From NCBI GenBank assembly GCA_902363625.1, contig CABJAS010000010.1, positions 26,060 to 90,059 on the forward strand: a stretch of 64,000 nt of DNA. Direction: 5' to 3'. The translations under genes were made by a program, and so were the position numbers. Below are positions 54,010-63,772 of this stretch, piece by piece. The stretch is from Clostridiaceae bacterium. GTDB lineage: Bacteria > Bacillota_I > Bacilli_A > Erysipelotrichales > Coprobacillaceae. Each line of letters opens with the position of its first letter. Position 1 is the first letter of the stretch. Below the pieces are notes generated by a model, which searched no databases, was not told the origin of the DNA, and saw only the letters and a program-made list of their open reading frames with translations.

Positions 54010-54245
54010 AATAAAAAAAGTCATCCTCTAAGGACGACTTTGATCGCGATACCACCTTAGTTCACATCATCATGTGCACTCAATTCATTAACGCAGACTC
54101 ACGTTATCTACTACTGATTCATAGATACATCTCACAGGCGAGTTCATCTTTTGATTTTATCGATTTTCACCAACCATCGACTCTCTACTAAAACCGCAAA
54201 ACTACTACTCCTGATCATAGATTTTAATTCTATTAAAGAATAGCA
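54010..54245 (-). promoter_or_regulatory. T-box riboswitch (tRNA-Leu) controlling leuS
   Basis: Minus strand. The T-box sequence AAGGTGGTATCGCGATC (54059-54043) is followed by the terminator arms AAAGTCGTCCT and AGGATGACTTT with seven T residues (54041-54013). Upstream is Stem I starting GATCAGGAGTAGTA, and the segment GAACTCGCC contains CUC (54142-54140) as the likely specifier codon for leucine. Uncharged tRNA-Leu would stabilise the antiterminator. Confidence 0.9.
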
Positions 54246-54300
54246 TAACTGCTTCTTAAAATCAACAAAATTTATTATTGTCGCTATATTTAAGTGTAAA

Positions 54301-56148
54301 TTAGTAGCCTTGGTCTTTTAAACAATCTATCAAACTGACTTTTGACAGTAAACACATCGGTAACCAACCGCTTAAAAGCCCCAAACTCCCCATCAAGACC
54401 ACTACCCCCATTGACCACAACAAGGGAATAGCTTTAACCACCGTAAACCCCAAAGTTTTGATAAGCAGCTGACTTCCCTGAGATAAAAGCAACTCAACAA
54501 AAAGCACTCCGCCTACTCCGCCGGTCATACTTATGATCAAAATATCCAATCCTTGCAGATATAGAATTTGTCGGTGAGAGGCTCCAATCATTCTAAACAG
54601 ACCAATCTCCTTAATTTTTTCTGTTATATTCAAATAGACTGTCATTCCTAAAAGCATAAAAATAGTAACCAGCATCACTCCTGTAATCCCATAAAGAAAA
54701 TAACTGACCTTCTTTAAGATTCCTGTGACCTGATCACTGATGTTCGCCCCTACCTCCTTATATTCATACTCTGGAAACTGAATCCGATAAAATGTAAGCA
54801 GTTCATCAATTTCACCATCACTATACAACATTAAATAATCCCCTGTTACACTTGGAAGATCAAACAAACTTTCAATAATTTTCAATTCATCCAGACTATT
54901 TCTATAAATGGTGTCCATTCCTGTATATTCATCAACCACACCCACCACTTGGAAACCAAATCTTCTTTCTTGATCAGCATATTGATAATGTCCGTAGACC
55001 GTTTTTTCACTTATAGTTTCTCCAAACAGTCGTTCATATGTATTTTTGGAAAGCATGATTTCGCTTTCTTTTTGGGGCAGTCTTCCAAAAAGGAGCCTCA
55101 ATTCATCATGTGCACATCGCGTATTATCGCCAATAAAAAGAATCTCCCCACTATCCTTACTGATACCTAAAAAATCGATATAAGGAAGATTCAAATATGC
55201 CCCTTGTATATGTTCATTCGCTTCCATCAATACTGTGGCATCTTGAATATCCAGCCAATGACGATCCGTAAATTTAAGACTGATACACTGCTGAGGGAAA
55301 ATCTTTTTAATTTCTTTGAAAGTTTCCTGTTTTAACCCATAACTGACAACTAAAGTCAGCATTAAACAGATCGTACCAAACATGACCGCAAAAACAGATA
55401 ACAAATGCCGCTCTTTTTGACTTTTATAGCTTTCTTTCAACAACTGATAATAATCTAGGATAATCCGTCTTTTTCTTTTTTTCTTCATCGGTGACAAACG
55501 ATAGGGCGAAGAAATATTGGTTTGATCCAGCTGCCCATCATGCAGATATAAAATATGATTACAGTATTGACTTAACAGGTTAATATCATGACTAACGATA
55601 ATCACAATTGCCTTTTGCGCATATTCTTTTAAAAGTTCCATCATATTGACTGCATTTTCCTGATCCAGCGCACTTGTTGGTTCATCACACAATATAATTG
55701 CTGGATCTTTTTTCAGACCACGCACAAGAGCTAAACGCTGCTGCTGTCCGCCGGACAGCTGTCCACAGCACTTTACTTTAATTCCATTCATATTTAATTT
55801 CTTTAAAAGGTGTTTTTCTTCCACCTCACTTTGCCGATGAGAAAAATAAGAATATAAATTGAGATTATTTTTCACTGACCATTTCGATAACAAAGCAACC
55901 TGTTGATATAAAGTGCAGACATAATGCAATCGATACTGCTGTCGATCTTTTTTAATATTCACCCCATTAAACTTAACAATACCCTGATAGTCTTCTTCCA
56001 GTCCCCCTATTATATTCAATAAAGTGGTCTTTCCCGCCCCGCTTTGCCCATGAATACCAATAAGTGCCGGGCCTTCTATTTTTAAATTGACTTTATTTAA
56101 TATACATTGATCACGATATTTCTTAGTAACATTCACAAGCTCTAGCAT
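54301..56148 (-). CDS. ABC transporter, fused ATPase and FtsX-type permease (second of pair)
   Basis: A 615-residue fusion. The N-terminal MacB/LolD-type ATPase (about 1-215) has Walker A GQSGAGKTT, signature LSGGQQQR, Walker B IILCDEPTSALD and the His-switch VSHD. The permease half (about 245-615) has a first helix near 250-270, a large extracytoplasmic domain, and three C-terminal helices (about 485-610; FtsX-like). The start overlaps the upstream homologue by 7 bp, suggesting a heterodimer. The substrate is unknown. Confidence 0.88.
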   Translation of the reverse strand: MLELVNVTKKYRDQCILNKVNLKIEGPALIGIHGQSGAGKTTLLNIIGGLEEDYQGIVKFNGVNIKKDRQQYRLHYVCTLYQQVALLSKWSVKNNLNLYSYFSHRQSEVEEKHLLKKLNMNGIKVKCCGQLSGGQQQRLALVRGLKKDPAIILCDEPTSALDQENAVNMMELLKEYAQKAIVIIVSHDINLLSQYCNHILYLHDGQLDQTNISSPYRLSPMKKKRKRRIILDYYQLLKESYKSQKERHLLSVFAVMFGTICLMLTLVVSYGLKQETFKEIKKIFPQQCISLKFTDRHWLDIQDATVLMEANEHIQGAYLNLPYIDFLGISKDSGEILFIGDNTRCAHDELRLLFGRLPQKESEIMLSKNTYERLFGETISEKTVYGHYQYADQERRFGFQVVGVVDEYTGMDTIYRNSLDELKIIESLFDLPSVTGDYLMLYSDGEIDELLTFYRIQFPEYEYKEVGANISDQVTGILKKVSYFLYGITGVMLVTIFMLLGMTVYLNITEKIKEIGLFRMIGASHRQILYLQGLDILIISMTGGVGGVLFVELLLSQGSQLLIKTLGFTVVKAIPLLWSMGVVVLMGSLGLLSGWLPMCLLSKVSLIDCLKDQGY

Positions 56149-57995
56149 AAATCATCCTCCCGTAAGATTTGTCCCGCATCTTTTTTAAAGATTCTTAGCA
56201 ATGATATTAAGATGGCTAATCCATTTACTATTATCAGCATCACTAAAATCGCTATATAAACAAACATCGGCAGCTTTAACCCAGTAAAAAAAGTCTGATC
56301 ATAAGGGATAATAAGTAAATTTGATAAGGAAGGATCAATCCATTTGGGCAGACAGCGATTCAACAGTAAAATAATACCGCCGCCAAAGAAACTGCCTGCA
56401 AATAAAGTGACAAAGCTGATCAACGTACCTTCATATAAATAAAGCTTCCCGATTTGCCAACGCGAAATTCCATATACTCGCAGCATCGTGATTTCTTTTC
56501 GCTTCTGCAAAAAAGAAGCATAGTGCAATAAATAACTCATCAGGATATTCATTGTCATCGTAATAAAAAGAAAGATCCCCAACACTGTGTTAATCATCGA
56601 AACAAGTGTCTCAATATTTGTTTCGAATTCATAAAAATCATTCCTCATTGTATAGTTTGTCTGCTGACTTCTCGTATCAATCGTCTTTTTTACTTGGTTA
56701 TAATCTTCAAAGATTAGGGTGATGGCTTTTTCTTCGTACCATTGAATATCATTTTCAAGTAAGGAAGAAAAATAAACATTTTTATAAGATAGCGGATCTA
56801 ATGCATAGCCGCATACGATAAATTGTTCTTCTATTCCGTTAAGCAGATAATAAACCGTTTCGCCAATGACATTCTTTAATGTCGGATCAATTTCTTTAGC
56901 CAAGTCATAAGATAGGATTATTTCTTCCCTAGCTTTTGGATTCTCCCCTTCAAATCGCATCTTGGTTGTATCAGGAACGATTTGAAAATGAATATCCTTA
57001 TTTTCATTTTCCATATTAAGTACTGCTCGTTTTCGCGCAACCGTCTGTACGCCTTCCCATTTTTCAATCGACTGTATATCTTCCTGCGTTATTGTTTGAT
57101 CGGGATCAGCATTTTTATAAACCGTCAATTCATTTTGTGTAAAAGAATAAGATTGCAGTTTCATCAAATAACGAGATGTCCCGCCGGATAATGAAAAAAT
57201 AAGCATCATGATAGCAATCATAAGCAGCTGTGATATCTGACTCACGATCAGTTTTCCTCTTTTTGAATAGATATTCCATTTTATATAGTTCCAACAGCTC
57301 TTCCTATTAAGCTGATAGGATTGATTGTTATGACGTGTAAAGACAGTTGGTCTTTCAACTTCTTCATCAGAAACAATCCTCCCATTTGTCAGACCTATTT
57401 TACGGCAGACACCTTCTTTAAATAGATGGGTATCGTGACTAACGACTATAATGAGTGTATCTTTAGCCAGTTCAACAAAAAGCGAGTGAATCAGCTTAGC
57501 TGTCTTTTGATCTAGTGCAGCCGTTGGTTCATCCGCTAAAATAATCTTAGGCTGAACCAAAAGAACTCTAGCAATAGCAATTCGCTGTTTTTGTCCACCT
57601 GAAAGCTGCTGAACAATAGTTTTCATATAACTATCCATTTCTACTTTTTTCAACACACTCTCAATACGATCCTCATCAAATCCAAAAAGCTTTAAGTTAT
57701 CTTCCACACTCATCGCTTCGATCAGATGGTATCCCTGAAAAATAAAAGATACATCATTTTGATGTATCCGGTCTTTATCGCAGCGATATTTATTAGTGTA
57801 AGAAATTCCTTGTACCACCACTTCTCCTTTACTAGGTGTAATCAATCCGCCAATCAAATGCAGCAAAGTCGATTTGCCGCTTCCCGATGGTCCGGTAACT
57901 AAAACAATACCCGGATGATGGAACTGCAAATTAATATCCTCTAATATACTCGTCTGTTTTAAATGATAAGATAAATGAAATAATTGTAAAAGCAT
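56142..57995 (-). CDS. ABC transporter, fused ATPase and FtsX-type permease (first of pair)
   Basis: A 617-residue paralogue of the next gene with the same order: ATPase (Walker A GPSGSGKST, signature LSGGQKQR, Walker B IILADEPTAALD, VSHD), a first permease helix (about 250-270), an extracytoplasmic domain (about 270-460) and three helices at the end. Such ATPase-permease fusions occur among peptide, lipoprotein and antimicrobial-export MacB-like systems. No membrane-fusion, lantibiotic or two-component genes are adjacent. Divergent from the radical SAM gene with a short 43-bp gap. Confidence 0.88.
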   Translation of the reverse strand: MLLQLFHLSYHLKQTSILEDINLQFHHPGIVLVTGPSGSGKSTLLHLIGGLITPSKGEVVVQGISYTNKYRCDKDRIHQNDVSFIFQGYHLIEAMSVEDNLKLFGFDEDRIESVLKKVEMDSYMKTIVQQLSGGQKQRIAIARVLLVQPKIILADEPTAALDQKTAKLIHSLFVELAKDTLIIVVSHDTHLFKEGVCRKIGLTNGRIVSDEEVERPTVFTRHNNQSYQLNRKSCWNYIKWNIYSKRGKLIVSQISQLLMIAIMMLIFSLSGGTSRYLMKLQSYSFTQNELTVYKNADPDQTITQEDIQSIEKWEGVQTVARKRAVLNMENENKDIHFQIVPDTTKMRFEGENPKAREEIILSYDLAKEIDPTLKNVIGETVYYLLNGIEEQFIVCGYALDPLSYKNVYFSSLLENDIQWYEEKAITLIFEDYNQVKKTIDTRSQQTNYTMRNDFYEFETNIETLVSMINTVLGIFLFITMTMNILMSYLLHYASFLQKRKEITMLRVYGISRWQIGKLYLYEGTLISFVTLFAGSFFGGGIILLLNRCLPKWIDPSLSNLLIIPYDQTFFTGLKLPMFVYIAILVMLIIVNGLAILISLLRIFKKDAGQILREDDLC

Positions 57996-58038
57996 ACGTA
58001 TTCCTTCCTATTCATGGTATAATGACTGCGGTGATAAA

Positions 58039-58977
58039 ATGAATTTCAAATATACTTTAGATGACAAACGCTATCATACCTTTAATTATTATTTAAAAAC
58101 TAAATACAAACAGAAAATCGCTAAAATCTCATTAAATGCTGATTTTACCTGCCCAAACCGTGATGGAACATCCGGAACCGGGGGCTGTTTATTTTGCAGT
58201 GACAGCGGTTCAGGAGATTTTGCCGGTGATCCCAAAGATAGTCTCCAGCTGCAATTTGATAAAGTCAGTCAGATGATGAAAAGAAAATGGCCTGATTGTA
58301 AATACATTGCTTATTTTCAAGCAAACTCCAATACTTATGGTTCAATAAAAAAACTAAAAGAGACATTTGAGCCTTTCGTCAACAAAAAAGATGTCGTTGG
58401 CATCGACATTGCCACCCGACCTGACTGCTTAAACGATGAAATCATTGAATATTTAGCTGATTTAAACCAACGTACTGATTTATGGATTGAATTAGGACTG
58501 CAAACGATCCACGAAGAAAGCGCTCAATGGTTTAATCGCGGCTACTCTCTTTCAGTATTTGAAAAAGCTCTGCATCAGCTGCGTGAACATAATATTTCGG
58601 TCTGCGTGCATATCATTAACGGTCTGCCAGTTGAAACATCGGAAATGATGCTTCAAACCGTAGAATATTTATCCAGACAGGACATTCAGGGAATCAAGAT
58701 TCACATGCTTTACGCATTAAAAAACAGTCGTATAGCCCGATATATGGAAACGCATCAAATTGATTTTATGGAACGTGAAGCGTATATTGATTTAGTTGTC
58801 CGTCAATTAGAGCTGTTGCCTCCTCATGTTGTTGTACAGCGCCTTACCGGTGATGGAAAGCAAGATGAACTTTACGGACCCCTCTGGTCTATTAAAAAAG
58901 TAACGATTTTAAATGATATTACAAAAAGAATGAAAGCCCTTGATACCTATCAGGGGCAGCGTTATCCGCGTTCATAA
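58039..58977 (+). CDS. TIGR01212-family radical SAM protein (YtqA-like)
   Basis: A 312-residue radical SAM protein. The cluster cysteines are in CPNRDGTSGTGGCLFCS (last CxxC spaced as in this family), with GVDIATRPDCL-like GIDIATRPDCLNDE, ELGLQTIHEESAQWFNRGY and VCVHIINGLPVE in the partial barrel. It belongs to the Elp3-like group that lacks the acetyltransferase domain; the reaction is unknown. Own terminator directly after the stop. Confidence 0.9.
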   Translation: MNFKYTLDDKRYHTFNYYLKTKYKQKIAKISLNADFTCPNRDGTSGTGGCLFCSDSGSGDFAGDPKDSLQLQFDKVSQMMKRKWPDCKYIAYFQANSNTYGSIKKLKETFEPFVNKKDVVGIDIATRPDCLNDEIIEYLADLNQRTDLWIELGLQTIHEESAQWFNRGYSLSVFEKALHQLREHNISVCVHIINGLPVETSEMMLQTVEYLSRQDIQGIKIHMLYALKNSRIARYMETHQIDFMEREAYIDLVVRQLELLPPHVVVQRLTGDGKQDELYGPLWSIKKVTILNDITKRMKALDTYQGQRYPRS

Positions 58978-58990
58978 GAACGCTTTTTTG
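58968..58990 (+). terminator. Terminator of the radical SAM gene
   Basis: GCGTTC / GAACGC stem, 4-nt loop, six T residues; the stop codon lies in the loop. Confidence 0.85.
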
Positions 58991-58996
58991 TTAAAC

Positions 58997-59022
58997 AAAA
59001 AGTGCCTTTCGGCACTCTTTTT
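58997..59022. terminator. Terminator of hpf (bidirectional)
   Basis: AGTGCC / GGCACT stem with a TTTC loop and T tails on both strands. Confidence 0.85.
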
Positions 59023-59548
59023 ATTCATCTGTTTCAATAAGACCATATCCGCCATCATGACGAACATATACAACACTTACCAATTCGGTTTCAATATCTT
59101 TATACACATAGAATTTATGTCCTAATAATTCCATTTGCATAATGGCTTCTTCCAAATCCATTGGCTTAGGTGTAATGGTTTTAGTACGAACGACAACATC
59201 TTCTTCATTGTCATCCACATCTTCTATAGATTCCATATTAAATGTTGGTTTATTATTTCTTCGACTTAATTTCGTCTTTTGTTTTCTAATTTGCCCTTCA
59301 ATTTTTTCAATGACTTTATCAATTGCTGCATATAAGTCATCATCCACATCCTCTGCACGTAAGATCACATAATCTGTAGGAATAGTCACCTCTATCTTCT
59401 GACCATAAGGATAGGTTCTGGCTAATACTTTCGCTTCCACATCATCGCTGATGATGAAATATTTGTTTAATTTAGCCAGCTGTTTAGTGATTTTGTTTTC
59501 GATTGCTTCAGTAATTTCAATATTCTTCCCTCTTACAATTACTTTCAT
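59021..59548 (-). CDS. hpf: Ribosome hibernation promoting factor, long form
   Basis: A 175-residue protein that dimerises 70S ribosomes in stationary phase. The N-terminal HPF/RaiA domain (about 1-105) is followed by a linker and the C-terminal dimerisation domain (about 118-175; MDLEEAIMQMELLGHKFYVYKD...YVRHDGGYGLIE). The frame is open to 59581, but GGAGGG precedes the ATG at 59548. A TATAAT and a cre-like site lie upstream. Confidence 0.95.
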   Translation of the reverse strand: MKVIVRGKNIEITEAIENKITKQLAKLNKYFIISDDVEAKVLARTYPYGQKIEVTIPTDYVILRAEDVDDDLYAAIDKVIEKIEGQIRKQKTKLSRRNNKPTFNMESIEDVDDNEEDVVVRTKTITPKPMDLEEAIMQMELLGHKFYVYKDIETELVSVVYVRHDGGYGLIETDE

Positions 59549-59627
59549 AACAATCCCTCCTTCTATGCTTTTATTATACACTACTTAGCTTTTGATTACA
59601 TCAAAAATGAGAAGAAAAATTAAATAA

Positions 59628-59641
59628 TGTAAGCGTTTTAA
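59628..59641 (+). promoter_or_regulatory. cre-like site upstream of hpf
   Basis: TGTAAGCGTTTTAA matches the CcpA consensus at 13 of 14 positions, about 80 bp upstream of the hpf start and next to the metK terminator. Confidence 0.35.
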
Positions 59642-59671
59642 AAATAAAGAGATACCCTTTCGGATACCTCT
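59642..59671 (-). terminator. Terminator of metK
   Basis: AGAGGTATCC / GGGTATCTCT 10-bp stem, 4-nt loop, TTATTTTT tail on the minus strand. Confidence 0.85.
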
Positions 59672-60815
59672 ATAAATAGTTCTTTAAAACTTCCACTTTA
59701 TCTAAATTTTCCCATGGCAGATTCAAGTCACCGCGACCAAAATGACCATAAGCCGCTGTTTTTGAATAAATTGGGCGAAGCAAATCCAAACTGTGTATGA
59801 TACCATTTGGCGTTAAATCAAAGTTCTCTTTGATGGCTTTCAGTAAAACTTCCTGACTCACCTTTCCAGTGCCAAATGTTTCAACAAAAACAGATGTCGG
59901 TTCAGCCACACCAATAGCATAAGACAATTGAATCTCTGTCTTTTCTGCTAATCCGGCTGCCACAATATTTTTTGCAATATATCGTGCCATATAGGCGGCT
60001 GAACGGTCTACTTTCGATGGATCTTTTCCACTAAAAGCACCACCACCATGACGAGCATACCCACCATAAGTATCTACGATGATCTTTCTTCCTGTTAATC
60101 CCGTATCACCATGAGGACCGCCAATGACAAAACGCCCAGTTGGATTAATAATGACACGGAAATCCTGATTCATATCATACTTCGATACAACATACATCAT
60201 AATTTCATTCTTAACATAGTCTCTGAATTCTTCTTCGTTATAATCTTCATCATGCTGAATAGACATCAAGATCGTATCAATCTTAATATTTTGCGGATCT
60301 GTATAATCCACAGTAACCTGAGATTTCATATCCGGACGCGCATGTTTAAATTCTCCTGCTAAACGTTTTTCCGTAGCGACACGAACTAATTGATGTGCTA
60401 TAGAAATTGCCAACGGCATATATCCTTCTGTTTCAGTAGTAGCATAGCCAAACATGATTCCCTGATCTCCGGCTCCGCCGACTTCTTTGTTGGTTCCTAA
60501 AGCAATATCAGCAGACTGCGTATCCAAAACCACTCGAATTTCACAATGATCCGCATCAATACCGATATCCGCAGATGTATATCCGATTTTCTTTAATGTG
60601 TCTCTTGCTACTTTTTCATAATCCACAACAGCATTGGTAGTAATTTCACCGCCAATAATCAATAGATTAGTTGTCGCAAAACATTCGCAGGCAACACGTG
60701 AATATGGATCCTCTGCTAAACAGGCATCTAAAATTGCGTCAGAAATTTGATCACACACTTTATCGGGATGCCCGATTGATACTGACTCCGATGTAAATAA
60801 AATTTTTTCACTCAT
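59670..60815 (-). CDS. metK: S-adenosylmethionine synthetase
   Basis: Makes SAM from methionine and ATP. The 381-residue protein has [24 protein letters not shown] (His and Asp of the active site), [12 protein letters not shown], and [19 protein letters not shown] with substrate-binding lysine and aspartate. The frame is open to 60830, but GGGGGAAAG precedes the ATG at 60815, which gives [10 protein letters not shown]. Transcription is under a SAM riboswitch. Confidence 0.98.
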   Translation of the reverse strand: MSEKILFTSESVSIGHPDKVCDQISDAILDACLAEDPYSRVACECFATTNLLIIGGEITTNAVVDYEKVARDTLKKIGYTSADIGIDADHCEIRVVLDTQSADIALGTNKEVGGAGDQGIMFGYATTETEGYMPLAISIAHQLVRVATEKRLAGEFKHARPDMKSQVTVDYTDPQNIKIDTILMSIQHDEDYNEEEFRDYVKNEIMMYVVSKYDMNQDFRVIINPTGRFVIGGPHGDTGLTGRKIIVDTYGGYARHGGGAFSGKDPSKVDRSAAYMARYIAKNIVAAGLAEKTEIQLSYAIGVAEPTSVFVETFGTGKVSQEVLLKAIKENFDLTPNGIIHSLDLLRPIYSKTAAYGHFGRGDLNLPWENLDKVEVLKNYL

Positions 60816-60846
60816 TTGTCTTTCCCCCATTCTTATTTTCTACTGC

Positions 60847-60993
60847 AAATAAAAAAGCCTTCTAGAGGAAAGCTTTATATACTAAAGATTTTCCTCTTAT
60901 TGTTCGAGATAACCTCGCTTAGGTACGGCACCTTCTTTTGCAAAAGGGTTGCCACCACATTATCGATCCTCATCTAGTGGTTCTTAATAAGAG
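60847..60993 (-). promoter_or_regulatory. SAM riboswitch (SAM-I/S-box-like) of metK
   Basis: Minus strand. P1 is CTCTTATT (60993-60986) with AATAAGAG (60901-60894). Between them are the SAM-I-type elements GTGGTGGCAACC and AAGGTGCC followed by CC. The terminator is AAAGCTTTC / GAAGGCTTT plus T tract (60876-60847). The alternative pairing AGAGGAAA with TTTCCTCT is the antiterminator; it shares AAGAG with P1, so SAM binding should free the terminator. The P2 region departs from the classical S-box sequence. Confidence 0.8.
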
Positions 60994-61007
60994 CTTTATT
61001 TTACTTG

Positions 61008-61118
61008 TCAATATTCTGTTGAATTATCCTTTTTATGGATCAATGCTTCAATCACATCATCAGACAGATGAACGCTCTTGTACACTTCCATTAATTTTTT
61101 TAAGTATTCGTCCTCCAT
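61008..61118 (-). CDS. 36-residue small protein in the metK leader
   Basis: ATG at 61118 follows GAGGTG with 6-nt spacing, and a promoter lies about 65 bp further upstream. The peptide begins MEDEYLKKLMEVYKSVHLSD and ends DNSTEY. It is acidic and probably helical, with no membrane segment and only its start methionine plus one other. The stop is 14 bp before the SAM aptamer on the same transcript. No family is recognised; it does not look like a methionine-rich attenuation peptide. Confidence 0.6.
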   Translation of the reverse strand: MEDEYLKKLMEVYKSVHLSDDVIEALIHKKDNSTEY

Positions 61119-61182
61119 ATTTTTCACCTCAATATATTTTGGCGAAATATGTCAAAACTATACTTCCAACTCAACGCAATTG

Positions 61183-61211
61183 ATTATAACTAAAAGACTT
61201 GAATAAATCAA
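61183..61211 (-). promoter_or_regulatory. Sigma-A promoter of the small ORF-riboswitch-metK transcript
   Basis: Minus strand TTGATT (61211-61206), 17-bp spacer, TATAAT (61188-61183). Confidence 0.7.
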
Positions 61212-61231
61212 GCGTTAATGCAATTAATATA

Positions 61232-61263
61232 AAATAAAAAAGCAGAAATAATTTTCTACTTTA
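61232..61263 (-). terminator. Terminator of the nifU-marR operon
   Basis: AAGTAGAAA / TTTCTGCTT 9-bp stem (one G-T pair), 4-nt loop, TTTTTATTTT tail on the minus strand. Confidence 0.8.
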
Positions 61264-61311
61264 TTATTCTAACATGTTTTAACGGACAAAACGTCTCATC
61301 TTTATCGCAAT

Positions 61312-61752
61312 TTATTTTGCCATTTTTTGCATTCGATTGCTTATTTCCTTGATCGTATCGCATACCCATTGCATTTTTTCTTCCGGTATGCAATCCATCA
61401 CAATTTTATCAATGCTAGCATGAATTTCATTATGTACATCCACTGCCTTTTTACCGCTTTGTGTCAATACTAAATAGACAACCCTTTTATCCTCATCGGA
61501 ACGAGAACGCATCACCATCTTTTTTTCAATCAGCTTATTGATTGCGGTTGTTAAAGAACCGATCGTAATGCGCAAACGATTTGCCACGTTGGTCATCGTC
61601 GGCTTCACCTCTAAAGAAACCGCTTCTAGCACATGGACTTCAGAAACAGATAAATTTGAAAATACGGTCTTTTTTAACTCTTGTGTTTGCAGATCATACG
61701 TTATATTTACACAATCGACCAATAAAGCTGTAATCGATTCGTTCTTTTCCAT
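61312..61752 (-). CDS. MarR family transcriptional regulator
   Basis: A 146-residue winged-helix repressor. The recognition region MTNVANRLRITIGSLTTAINKLIEKKMVMRSRSDEDKRVVYLVLT (about 53-97) has the DxRxxxLxLT wing signature. It resembles FabT, the fatty-acid synthesis regulator, but no fab genes or FabT box are nearby, so the target is unknown. The start codon shares a base with the stop of the NifU-like gene (TAATG). Confidence 0.88.
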   Translation of the reverse strand: MEKNESITALLVDCVNITYDLQTQELKKTVFSNLSVSEVHVLEAVSLEVKPTMTNVANRLRITIGSLTTAINKLIEKKMVMRSRSDEDKRVVYLVLTQSGKKAVDVHNEIHASIDKIVMDCIPEEKMQWVCDTIKEISNRMQKMAK

Positions 61753-61979
61753 TAAACCGCTACGACTTCGACAACACCTGGAACTTCTTCAATCAGGATT
61801 TGCTCTACCCCATCTTTTAATGTTTCATCAATCATAGAGCATCCTGCACAAGCTCCAAGCATTTTCACATATACGATTCCATCTGCAAATCTAACAAACT
61901 CAATATCTCCTCCGTCATGCTGTAAATAAGGGCGAATTTTAGTAATAACATTGATAATATTTTGTTCTAAATTTTCCAT
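61752..61979 (-). CDS. NifU-like Fe-S carrier (NFU domain)
   Basis: A 75-residue stand-alone NFU domain with the cluster-binding motif GACAGCS (CxxC). It opens LEQNIINVITKIRPYLQHDGGDIEFVRF, typical of the family. It delivers 4Fe-4S or 2Fe-2S clusters to apoproteins. It is translationally coupled to the MarR gene downstream. Confidence 0.93.
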   Translation of the reverse strand: MENLEQNIINVITKIRPYLQHDGGDIEFVRFADGIVYVKMLGACAGCSMIDETLKDGVEQILIEEVPGVVEVVAV

Positions 61980-62061
61980 AATTTATTTCTAACCACCTTT
62001 TCAATATGCTTAATATTTCTTTCATATTATAACATATTTTTAATGCATTTAAAGAATTATA

Positions 62062-62070
62062 TGCTATAAT
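62062..62070 (+). promoter_or_regulatory. Extended -10 promoter of the S1-domain gene and pgi
   Basis: TGCTATAAT; an extended -10 (TGn) with perfect TATAAT. The -35 region is weak. It is 22 bp upstream of the start. Confidence 0.6.
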
Positions 62071-62092
62071 AACTAGGAGTGGGGGGATAATC

Positions 62093-62482
62093 ATGAAAAT
62101 GATTAAAATCGGCGATATTGTTGAGGTTACCATTACCGGTGTACAGCCGTATGGAGCTTTTGCAACGTTGTCTAATCACCTGACTGGATTGATCCATATT
62201 TCAGAAATTTCTGAAGGATTTGTTAAAGATATTGAGAATTTTGTTCATAAGGGTGAAAAAGTTCGGGTGAAAGTCATCGATATTGATAACGCAACCAATC
62301 AGGCTAAGCTGAGTCTCAAAGCTATCGATAGTAAATCGAAGCGTCGCGAACGTCGTCTCAGTTACAAAAATCAAAGGAAGCAAATTCGCGAGACCCCAAA
62401 AGGTTTTGAACCCTTAAAAGAAATGTTGCCTATTTGGATAACAGAGGAACTAATGAAACTGGAGGAAAAAATACATGATTAA
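62093..62482 (+). CDS. yugI: S1 RNA-binding domain protein (YugI/CvfD-like)
   Basis: A 129-residue protein with one S1 domain (about 4-78; [46 protein letters not shown]) and a basic C-terminal tail (about 80-115). It corresponds to general stress protein 13 (YugI/CvfD), a ribosome-associated post-transcriptional regulator in other Firmicutes. It starts after GGGGGG and overlaps pgi by 8 bp, as yugI/pgi neighbours do elsewhere. Confidence 0.85.
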   Translation: MKMIKIGDIVEVTITGVQPYGAFATLSNHLTGLIHISEISEGFVKDIENFVHKGEKVRVKVIDIDNATNQAKLSLKAIDSKSKRRERRLSYKNQRKQIRETPKGFEPLKEMLPIWITEELMKLEEKIHD

Positions 62483-63755
62483 ATTGAACTTAGAAAACGC
62501 AAAGCTAGATCAAGATATTTTATCATATAGTGATAAAGTAAAAGAACTTCACAGCATGATTCATGAAAAAACTGGTAAAGGAAATGACTTCTTAGGTTGG
62601 TTAGACTGGCCGGTTAATTATGATAAAGACGAAGTTGCAAGAATTAATGCCAAAAGTAAAGAAATCATTGAAAAAGTAGATGTCTTATTAGTTTGCGGAA
62701 TCGGTGGTTCTTACTTAGGAGCAAGAGCAGCAATTGAAGCATTAAACGGAATCTATCCAACAAATAAAGTGAAAATTATTTATGTAGGGAATACATTCTC
62801 ATCAAATTACATTGCTCAAGTAGTCGAATTCATCAAAGATAAAGAATTTGCAATCAACTGTATCTCAAAATCTGGTACAACAACGGAAACTTCTATCGCA
62901 TTTAGAATTTTTAAAGAATTAGCAGAAAAGAGATATGGAAAAGAAGAAGCTAAAACACGTATTATTGCCACTACAGATAAAGAAAAAGGGGCATTGAAAA
63001 CATTAGCTGACAATGAAGGCTATGAAACTTACACAATCCCTGATGATATCGGTGGTCGTTATTCTGTTTTAACAGCTGTTGGTTTATTCCCAATCGCAGT
63101 AGCTGGAATTAACATTGAAGAAATGTTAGCAGGTGCCGCAAAAGCAAGAGAAGATTACAACAACCCTGATTTAGCTACAAATGACTGCTATAAATACGGT
63201 GTTGCTAGACAAATGTTGAATAACCAAGGATATCCAGCAGAAATGTTCGTAACTTACGAATTGCAGTATGCAATGCTTGCTGAATGGTGGAAGCAATTAT
63301 TCGGTGAATCAGAAGGAAAAGAAAATAAAGGGGTATTACCTACTTCTGCAACATTCTCAACTGACCTGCATTCATTAGGACAATTTATCCAAGAAGGATC
63401 AAAAGTATTATTTGAAACTGTATTGCAAGTAACAAAACCTATTTCAGACATTACTATCCCTGAAGATGCAGATAATTTAGATAACTTAAATTATTTAGCT
63501 GGAAAATCAGTGGATTATGTAAATAAAAAAGCAGCTGAAGGAACTATTGATGCTCATTCTAATACAGGAAATGTACCAAACATCTTAGTTACACTTGATG
63601 AAATGACACCATATTCATTTGGATACATGGTTTACTTCTTTGAAAAAGCATGTGCTTTATCTGTTTACTTATTAGGAGTGAATCCATTTAATCAGCCGGG
63701 TGTAGAAGTTTATAAAAAGAATATGTTCAAATTATTAGGAAAACCCGGAGCCTAA
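62475..63755 (+). CDS. pgi: Glucose-6-phosphate isomerase
   Basis: Interconverts glucose- and fructose-6-phosphate. The 426-residue short Firmicutes form has GGSYLGARA, the SIS-domain sugar-phosphate site SKSGTTTE, the catalytic glutamate in [13 protein letters not shown] segment SLGQFIQEG, and C-terminal [18 protein letters not shown] with the catalytic lysine. The start follows GGAGG inside the end of the S1-domain gene. Confidence 0.97.
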   Translation: MIKLNLENAKLDQDILSYSDKVKELHSMIHEKTGKGNDFLGWLDWPVNYDKDEVARINAKSKEIIEKVDVLLVCGIGGSYLGARAAIEALNGIYPTNKVKIIYVGNTFSSNYIAQVVEFIKDKEFAINCISKSGTTTETSIAFRIFKELAEKRYGKEEAKTRIIATTDKEKGALKTLADNEGYETYTIPDDIGGRYSVLTAVGLFPIAVAGINIEEMLAGAAKAREDYNNPDLATNDCYKYGVARQMLNNQGYPAEMFVTYELQYAMLAEWWKQLFGESEGKENKGVLPTSATFSTDLHSLGQFIQEGSKVLFETVLQVTKPISDITIPEDADNLDNLNYLAGKSVDYVNKKAAEGTIDAHSNTGNVPNILVTLDEMTPYSFGYMVYFFEKACALSVYLLGVNPFNQPGVEVYKKNMFKLLGKPGA

Positions 63756-63772
63756 TGTCATTATAAAAACCT

